From the NCBI GenBank assembly GCA_965284565.1, contig OZ260100.1:2170001-2234000 (forward strand): 64,000 bases of DNA, written 5' to 3'. Shown here in pieces: positions 60,051 to 64,000 of this stretch (position 1 is the stretch's first letter; every line of letters begins with the position of its first letter). Made by a program: the position numbers and the translations under genes. The notes beneath the pieces were generated by a model. That model was not told the DNA's origin. It did not search any database and saw only the letters and a program-made list of their open reading frames with translations. This DNA comes from BRH-c54 sp965284565 (GTDB lineage Bacteria; Bacteroidota; Bacteroidia; Flavobacteriales_E; Vicingaceae).

Positions 60051-61049
60051 TTATTTTTCCTCAATAATAGCAATGATTTTCTGTTCTAACTCAGTCATTA
60101 ATTCTGGGTTATCTAGTAACAATTGTTTTACAGCATCTCTACCTTGACCCAATTTAGTATCTCCATAGCTAAACCAGCTTCCTGCTTTTTTTATAACTTC
60201 ATTATCAACAGCTAAATCGATTATTTCACCTACTTTAGAAATTCCTTGCCCGTACATAATATCGAATTCAGCTTTTTTGAAAGGTGGAGCGACTTTGTTT
60301 TTTACAATTTTTACTCTAGTTCTGTTTCCTGTAATTTCTTCACCATCTTTAATTTGAGTAGCTCTTCTAATATCAATTCTTATAGAAGCGTAGAATTTAA
60401 GGGCATTACCACCAGAGGTAGTTTCAGGGTTACCAAACATAACTCCAATTTTATCTCTCAATTGGTTAATGAATATAGTACAACAGTTTGCTTTTTGTAT
60501 AGAAGAAGTAAGTTTTCTTAATGCTTTAGACATTAATCTTGCTTGAAGTCCCATTTGAGAATCTCCCATTTCGCCTTCAATTTCTGCTTTTGGTGTAAGG
60601 GCAGCAACAGAATCTACAATAAGTAAATCTACAGCTCCAGAGCGAATAAGATTATCAGCAATTTCTAAAGCTTGTTCTCCGTTATCTGGTTGTGAAATAA
60701 TTAAACTATCTATATCAACACCTAAGGCAGTAGCATAAGTTGGATCAAAAGCATGTTCGGCATCTATAAAAGCAGCAATACCACCTTGTTTTTGACATTC
60801 GGCAATAGCATGAATAGTTAACGTTGTTTTACCTGATGATTCAGGACCATATATTTCAACAACTCTACCTTTAGGATAACCTTTTATACCAAGAGCTATA
60901 TCTAGTGTTAAAGAACCAGTTGGAATTACTTCTACATTTTGAACAGGGGAATCCCCCATTTTCATTACGATACCTTTGCCATAAGACTTTTCAAGTCTAT
61001 CCATAGTTAATTGTAGAGCTTTTAATTTTTCTGCGTTTACTTCTGCCAT
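60051..61049 (-). CDS. recA: Recombinase RecA
   Basis: The 332-residue protein forms filaments on single-stranded DNA for homologous recombination and SOS induction. Walker A GPESSGKTT is near 67-75. Further motifs are FIDAEHAFDPTYATALGVDIDSLIISQPDNGEQALEI across 94-130, Walker B LLIVDSVAALTPKAEIEGEMGDSQMGLQARLMSKALRKL (L1 included) and the loop-2 segment FINQLRDKIGVMFGNPETTSGGNALKFY. Length is slightly short at the C-terminus, as in many Bacteroidota. It is followed (upstream in coordinates order: bcp) by bcp in the same direction, 29 bases apart. Confidence 0.98.
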   Translation of the reverse strand: MAEVNAEKLKALQLTMDRLEKSYGKGIVMKMGDSPVQNVEVIPTGSLTLDIALGIKGYPKGRVVEIYGPESSGKTTLTIHAIAECQKQGGIAAFIDAEHAFDPTYATALGVDIDSLIISQPDNGEQALEIADNLIRSGAVDLLIVDSVAALTPKAEIEGEMGDSQMGLQARLMSKALRKLTSSIQKANCCTIFINQLRDKIGVMFGNPETTSGGNALKFYASIRIDIRRATQIKDGEEITGNRTRVKIVKNKVAPPFKKAEFDIMYGQGISKVGEIIDLAVDNEVIKKAGSWFSYGDTKLGQGRDAVKQLLLDNPELMTELEQKIIAIIEEK

Positions 61050-61078
61050 TGTTGTGAGTTTTAGTAGTTAGTTTTTTA

Positions 61079-61534
61079 TTAATTTGATAGCACTTGAGCT
61101 GCGTGGTCTTTAGTCTTTACTTTTGTGATGATATCCTCAATTGTTCCATTTCCATCAATAATAAATGTTGTTCTATGGATACCATCGTAAGTTTTACCCA
61201 TAAATTTTTTCTCCCCCCAAACGCCATATCTTTTAATCAGTTCTTTATCAGTATCAGCTAATAGAGGGAAATTAAGGTTTTGTTTTTCGATAAATTTTAA
61301 GTGAGAATTTTCACTATCGGCACTTACGCCAATTATTTTATAACCTGCTTTTTTTAAACTTTCGTGGTTGTCTCTTAAGTTACAAGCTTGAGCAGTACAA
61401 CCTGGGGTAGCATCTTTGGGGTAAAAATATAATATTATTTTTTTGCCTTTGTAATTTGCTAAAGTATGTAGTTTGCCATCTTGGTCTTTTATGTTTAATT
61501 CAGGAGCTTTATCTCCTATTTTTAGGTGCGTCAT
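61079..61534 (-). CDS. bcp: Thioredoxin-dependent thiol peroxidase (Bcp/PrxQ)
   Basis: The 151-residue atypical 2-Cys peroxiredoxin has the peroxidatic and resolving Cys five apart in YPKDATPGCTAQACNLRDNH near residues 45-50, the hallmark of the Bcp/PrxQ group. FPLLADTDKELIKRYGVWGEKKFMG and GIHRTTFIIDGNG follow. It reduces peroxides with thioredoxin. It is upstream of recA with a 29-base gap. With tpx it is the second peroxidase in the window. Confidence 0.95.
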   Translation of the reverse strand: MTHLKIGDKAPELNIKDQDGKLHTLANYKGKKIILYFYPKDATPGCTAQACNLRDNHESLKKAGYKIIGVSADSENSHLKFIEKQNLNFPLLADTDKELIKRYGVWGEKKFMGKTYDGIHRTTFIIDGNGTIEDIITKVKTKDHAAQVLSN

Positions 61535-61615
61535 ATCGTTGTTTTTTACTACTTACAAAGTATAAGAATCTTTTGTGTTTTATCAAGTAGTAAGATTGAT
61601 TTTTATTAACAAAAT

Positions 61616-62077
61616 TTATTTCCAAAACTCATCTTCCCGATTATCGCAAAAGTTCTCTTGGTGGTGAATGGCAATATTTTTCAACTCAGTTTCTGAAGCA
61701 ACTTTTTGGATTTCGCCAAATAAAATTCGTTCCTCAAAACGTACATGATTTTCAAGTTCTTCTTCAATTAAACTAAGGGTTTTGTTGACGTCAATTTCAG
61801 ATTCAAAAAGTCTTTTTAATCTTCTGTGTTCTGTAAGGGCTTTTTTTATCAAATCGTGATTATTACCTAAAACTGGAAAAACATGTTTTTCTTCAATTTT
61901 AAAGTGTGGTTGAATATGATTTTCCCAAAACCAATCGCTATAAGATTTTATACGCTGTACATCAATGTTTTTTTTAAAACCAGTTCTTATTTTCCAACAA
62001 AGTAGTAGTGCTTGATGATGGTCTTTGCTGAGAGGAACAATACTTTTATGTCTTTTTAAAGGTTTAGGTTTTTCCAT
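61616..62077 (-). CDS. Hemerythrin-domain protein
   Basis: The 153-residue product has the di-iron hemerythrin pattern: LSKDHHQALLLCWKIRTG near 17, HIQPHFKIEEKHVFPVL near 62-78, LTEHRRLKRLFE near 92 and LENHVRFEERILFGEIQ near 118. An ATG at 62143 is also in frame, but it lies inside the next gene. ATG 62077 (MEKPKPLKRHKS) avoids that overlap. It is the last gene of an operon with a truncated hemoglobin; it may handle oxygen, nitric oxide or iron. Confidence 0.87.
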   Translation of the reverse strand: MEKPKPLKRHKSIVPLSKDHHQALLLCWKIRTGFKKNIDVQRIKSYSDWFWENHIQPHFKIEEKHVFPVLGNNHDLIKKALTEHRRLKRLFESEIDVNKTLSLIEEELENHVRFEERILFGEIQKVASETELKNIAIHHQENFCDNREDEFWK

Positions 62078-62087
62078 TTGAGTGAGA

Positions 62088-62393
62088 TTATAATCGTTCT
62101 GTAATTTTAGAGATTTTAGAACTTGCATACACGCCAAATCCATTAACTACTAAGCCTTTTACATTATGTTGTTTGGAAGAAATGGCAATAACAATCATGG
62201 CATCTCCCGGATCTGTCATTCCTTCAAACCTATATATTTCATCTATTTCAAATTCATCAGGAGATAATCTTAAAGAAGTACTTTTACACTCTATACATTC
62301 AACCTCTGTAAGTAATGAGAAATTTGTTGTATATCCTCTTTTTTGAAGATCATTTACAGCTTCTGTAACGGTTTCGTAGCTTTTTGGTATCAT
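62088..62393 (-). CDS. Conserved small hypothetical protein in the hemoglobin/hemerythrin operon
   Basis: The 101-residue protein has SYETVTEAVNDLQKRGYTTNFSLLTEVECIECKSTSLRLSPDEFEIDEIYRFEGMTDPGDAMIVIAISS over about 5-73. In Bacteroidota this small family is often, and doubtfully, labelled 'phosphoribosylpyrophosphate synthetase'; it shows no PRPP motif. A Cys pair CIEC could bind a metal or form a disulfide. It lies between the truncated hemoglobin (6-base gap) and hemerythrin genes. Function unknown. Confidence 0.82.
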   Translation of the reverse strand: MIPKSYETVTEAVNDLQKRGYTTNFSLLTEVECIECKSTSLRLSPDEFEIDEIYRFEGMTDPGDAMIVIAISSKQHNVKGLVVNGFGVYASSKISKITERL

Positions 62394-62399
62394 GGTAAA

Positions 62400-62795
62400 T
62401 TAGTTTAAAGGTTTTGCAGAATTTTTTTTGTAAAAATCTATTTTTAATTGAAAAATTTCTGCCATTTTATTTGCCCTCCATTTGGCTTCATCTGCTTTTT
62501 CTCCTGTAAATAGTTCATCAATAGTTGCATTAAATAATAGTAACCACCTATTAAAATGAGTTTTATCAACAGGTAAGTTTGCATGTGGTGCAAACGGACT
62601 GCCACTATAAGTATGCTCTTCTAACAATACAGTTTGCCAAAATCTATACATTTTTTCTAAATGTATGGGCCATTTATCTTGAATTATATTGTTAAAAATG
62701 TCTTTTAATAAATCATCTTCACGAACTTTATCATAAAAAGTATTGACTAATAATTTAATTTCATCAAGAGACAATATTTCTTTTTTTGTTGACAT
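62400..62795 (-). CDS. Group III truncated hemoglobin
   Basis: The 131-residue haem protein has VNTFYDKVREDDLLKDIFNNII near 12-33, HLEKMYRFWQTVLLEEHTYSGSPFAPHANLPVDKTHFNRWLLLF over about 47-90. The proximal His is in KTHFNRW, and the Trp of FWQTVLL and the SGSPFAPH segment are typical of group III. It is the first gene of the operon with the small conserved protein and hemerythrin. A role with oxygen, peroxide or nitric oxide is likely from the family but not proven. Confidence 0.94.
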   Translation of the reverse strand: MSTKKEILSLDEIKLLVNTFYDKVREDDLLKDIFNNIIQDKWPIHLEKMYRFWQTVLLEEHTYSGSPFAPHANLPVDKTHFNRWLLLFNATIDELFTGEKADEAKWRANKMAEIFQLKIDFYKKNSAKPLN

Positions 62796-62870
62796 GAATT
62801 AATAATATGAAGTAATACAAATTTACTTAAAATAGGGGAGAGGTACAATTGAAAATTGTTATGTTTTCAC

Positions 62871-62903
62871 AAAAAAAGCTACTCATTTTGAGTAGCTTTT
62901 TTA
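62871..62903 (-). terminator. Rho-independent terminator of the DUF4249 gene
   Basis: AAAAAAAGCTACTCA (62871-62885) pairs with TGAGTAGCTTTTTT (62889-62902). It lies 21 bases past the DUF4249 stop and, read on the reverse strand, ends in a T-tract. It separates this gene from the truncated hemoglobin gene. Confidence 0.87.
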
Positions 62904-62924
62904 TTATGATATATGTTTATTATT

Positions 62925-64000
62925 TTATTGTGGACACATATAATTTGAAGTTGTACTGTTTCCAAAACAAAAGCTTAATCCCATTACAGAAAGTTTTTCT
63001 ATGGTTGGAGTAGTAAGATTTAAATTACCAGTATTAGGATCAATAGTTGATATCCAGTTATAAGTTTCTCTTGATGAAAAAACGCCTAAACCGTTTGTAA
63101 TATTTGTATAGCTTGGTTTATTTTGATTGACTGTATTTGATGGTTCAGCAACTTCCATATAAACATTTAGCTCAGTTCCTGCAATTACAAACTCTAAATC
63201 AACATTTCCTAATTCTCTGTGAGATAAATTGGGTAAAGTACTAGGAACAGTTGCTGTAATGTTATCAAAAAATGTAGCACCATCCATTGTCCATTCTATT
63301 AATTCATTGCCATCAACAGGATTGGTAGCTTTTATTTCTCCCATTTTCATAACAACTTTTTGTGGTTGCGGAGAAATGCCGCTTGACGCAACAAAATGAT
63401 TGGTATAATTGAAAACCAATTTAGCATCTATACGTCCAACATTTTTTCCAGTAGTAAAACTAATAGATCTATTTGCAAAACCACCGTTATTTGGAGCTCC
63501 TATCCAAAAAGCCATTTTTTGACTTAACGTAGGAGATGTTACCGTACTGTTTCCAACTATAAGTGTTTCAGAAGTAATTTCTTTATCTAATTTAGAATTA
63601 TAAATTTTAAGTTTATAGACATTATTTCTGTTTATTGCAGGTTCAACAAACTTGTATAAAACATTAACAGAGTTATCAAACACACCATCATCCTTAGGGA
63701 CTTCATTAACAGTTCTCACTAAATTGTAACTTCCTACATAATTACCATTGTCTCCTCTATATTCTTCAACAGTAGCAGTTAATTCGTCTGCTGCATAATT
63801 AAAGTTTTCTTGATTAGCAGCAAGCGTATTGGCATTAACACCATCATCTGGTAAAAATACTTTGTTAATTTTTATGTAATGAATACTGTCATTTGGATTA
63901 ATCAATCCGTAAACAACGGTAATGTCTTTATATTCAGCATTAAGGTCAACTTTAGTTTCACAAGAAAACAATAATGTAGAAATGGATAATATTATACTGT
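62925..64000 (-). CDS. DUF4249-family lipoprotein, N-terminus cut by window edge
   Basis: The frame stays open to the right edge, so the start is missing. The TTG at 63971 is not needed as a start: upstream in frame the sequence reads SIILSISTLLFSC, a lipobox with Cys, so the gene begins outside the window. The mature part has the DUF4249 pattern: ETKVDLNAEYKDITVVYGLINPNDSIHYIKINKVFLPDD (residues just after the Cys), Ig-like beta domains, and YNWISTIDP near the end. These lipoproteins usually follow a TonB-dependent receptor gene, which would be beyond the edge. Probably a surface binding protein; ligand unknown. Confidence 0.85.
   Translation of the reverse strand, partial: SIILSISTLLFSCETKVDLNAEYKDITVVYGLINPNDSIHYIKINKVFLPDDGVNANTLAANQENFNYAADELTATVEEYRGDNGNYVGSYNLVRTVNEVPKDDGVFDNSVNVLYKFVEPAINRNNVYKLKIYNSKLDKEITSETLIVGNSTVTSPTLSQKMAFWIGAPNNGGFANRSISFTTGKNVGRIDAKLVFNYTNHFVASSGISPQPQKVVMKMGEIKATNPVDGNELIEWTMDGATFFDNITATVPSTLPNLSHRELGNVDLEFVIAGTELNVYMEVAEPSNTVNQNKPSYTNITNGLGVFSSRETYNWISTIDPNTGNLNLTTPTIEKLSVMGLSFCFGNSTTSNYMCPQ

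Noticed and set aside
62078..62143. Upstream ATG for the hemerythrin gene
   Set aside because: The added residues lie inside the preceding gene and match no hemerythrin N-terminus; ATG 62077 gives a clean start.
63969..63971. TTG start codon for the DUF4249 gene
   Set aside because: The frame continues upstream into a lipoprotein signal peptide that runs off the window, so the gene is simply truncated.
1..64000. tRNA and rRNA genes
   Set aside because: No cloverleaf-compatible segment with a TTCGA/TTCRA arm and acceptor pairing was found in any intergenic region; TTCGA strings at 44 kb belong to palindromic repeats.

Overview
The window is about 64 kb of AT-rich, gene-dense chromosome from a member of the Bacteroidota, most likely a marine-type Flavobacteriales bacterium; the genus cannot be fixed from the sequence. 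The signs are a protease with a C-terminal type IX secretion (T9SS) sorting domain, a PorD/DUF4835 protein, the block bamD-rpoZ-coaBC-porD-recN, GldM-C-like, DUF4249 and CarboxypepD_reg proteins, and promoters of the Bacteroidota form TTG-N17-23-TAnnTTTG. No tRNA, rRNA, CRISPR array, prophage, integrase or transposase was seen.

Layout. 0-5.7 kb: edge fragment of bioF, a 1214-residue soluble GAF/PAS histidine kinase with a receiver-only response regulator, then bioB. 5.7-10.4 kb: trmD, a membrane-fused spermidine-synthase-like protein, a SulP anion transporter and a full-length NarL-type regulator. 10.4-14.2 kb: a tight reverse-strand operon of a GNAT acetyltransferase, an M20 amidohydrolase, alanine racemase and an ornithine-racemase-like protein. 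14.5-17.1 kb: thiol peroxidase, a PepSY-like secreted protein, and an ECF sigma/anti-sigma pair divergent from a small membrane protein. 17.3-23.4 kb: tyrosine degradation (hmgA, hppD), hisS overlapping hutH, and a DUF4440 lipoprotein. 23.5-27.3 kb: the large T9SS protease.

27.4-43.9 kb is mostly reverse-strand housekeeping: fabI, recN, porD, coaBC, rpoZ, bamD, an SGNH lipoprotein, comEC, lptB, tatC, a mannose-1-phosphate guanylyltransferase, and a flotillin/NfeD pair. One foreign-looking small gene with repeat flanks sits between recN and porD. 43.9-46.6 kb is the accessory region: a GIY-YIG nuclease gene enclosed by inverted copies of a palindromic repeat, further repeats of two families, and three small exported proteins of unknown function. 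46.6-64 kb holds a CarboxypepD_reg protein, two methyltransferases, nth, an active/inactive M16 protease pair, a SanA-like protein, dapB followed by a MITE-like element, a prolyl oligopeptidase, an ArsP-like permease, recA, bcp, an operon of truncated hemoglobin, small protein and hemerythrin, and a DUF4249 lipoprotein cut by the right edge.

The strongest unexplained signals are: (1) the GIY-YIG gene bracketed by inverted TGTCATTTCGA...AAATCTTCTT elements, with related copies at 44.6 and 56.2 kb; (2) a matched pair of divergent promoters (TGTAAC-N17-TGTC) at the ECF sigma gene, pointing to autoregulation and one direct target; (3) a cassette-like insertion bounded by GTTGGCG/CGCCAAC inside the recN-porD block; (4) a second repeat family next to small exported-protein genes; and (5) a 224-bp MITE-like element after dapB. 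Functions are read from motifs and remembered family features; no database search was run.
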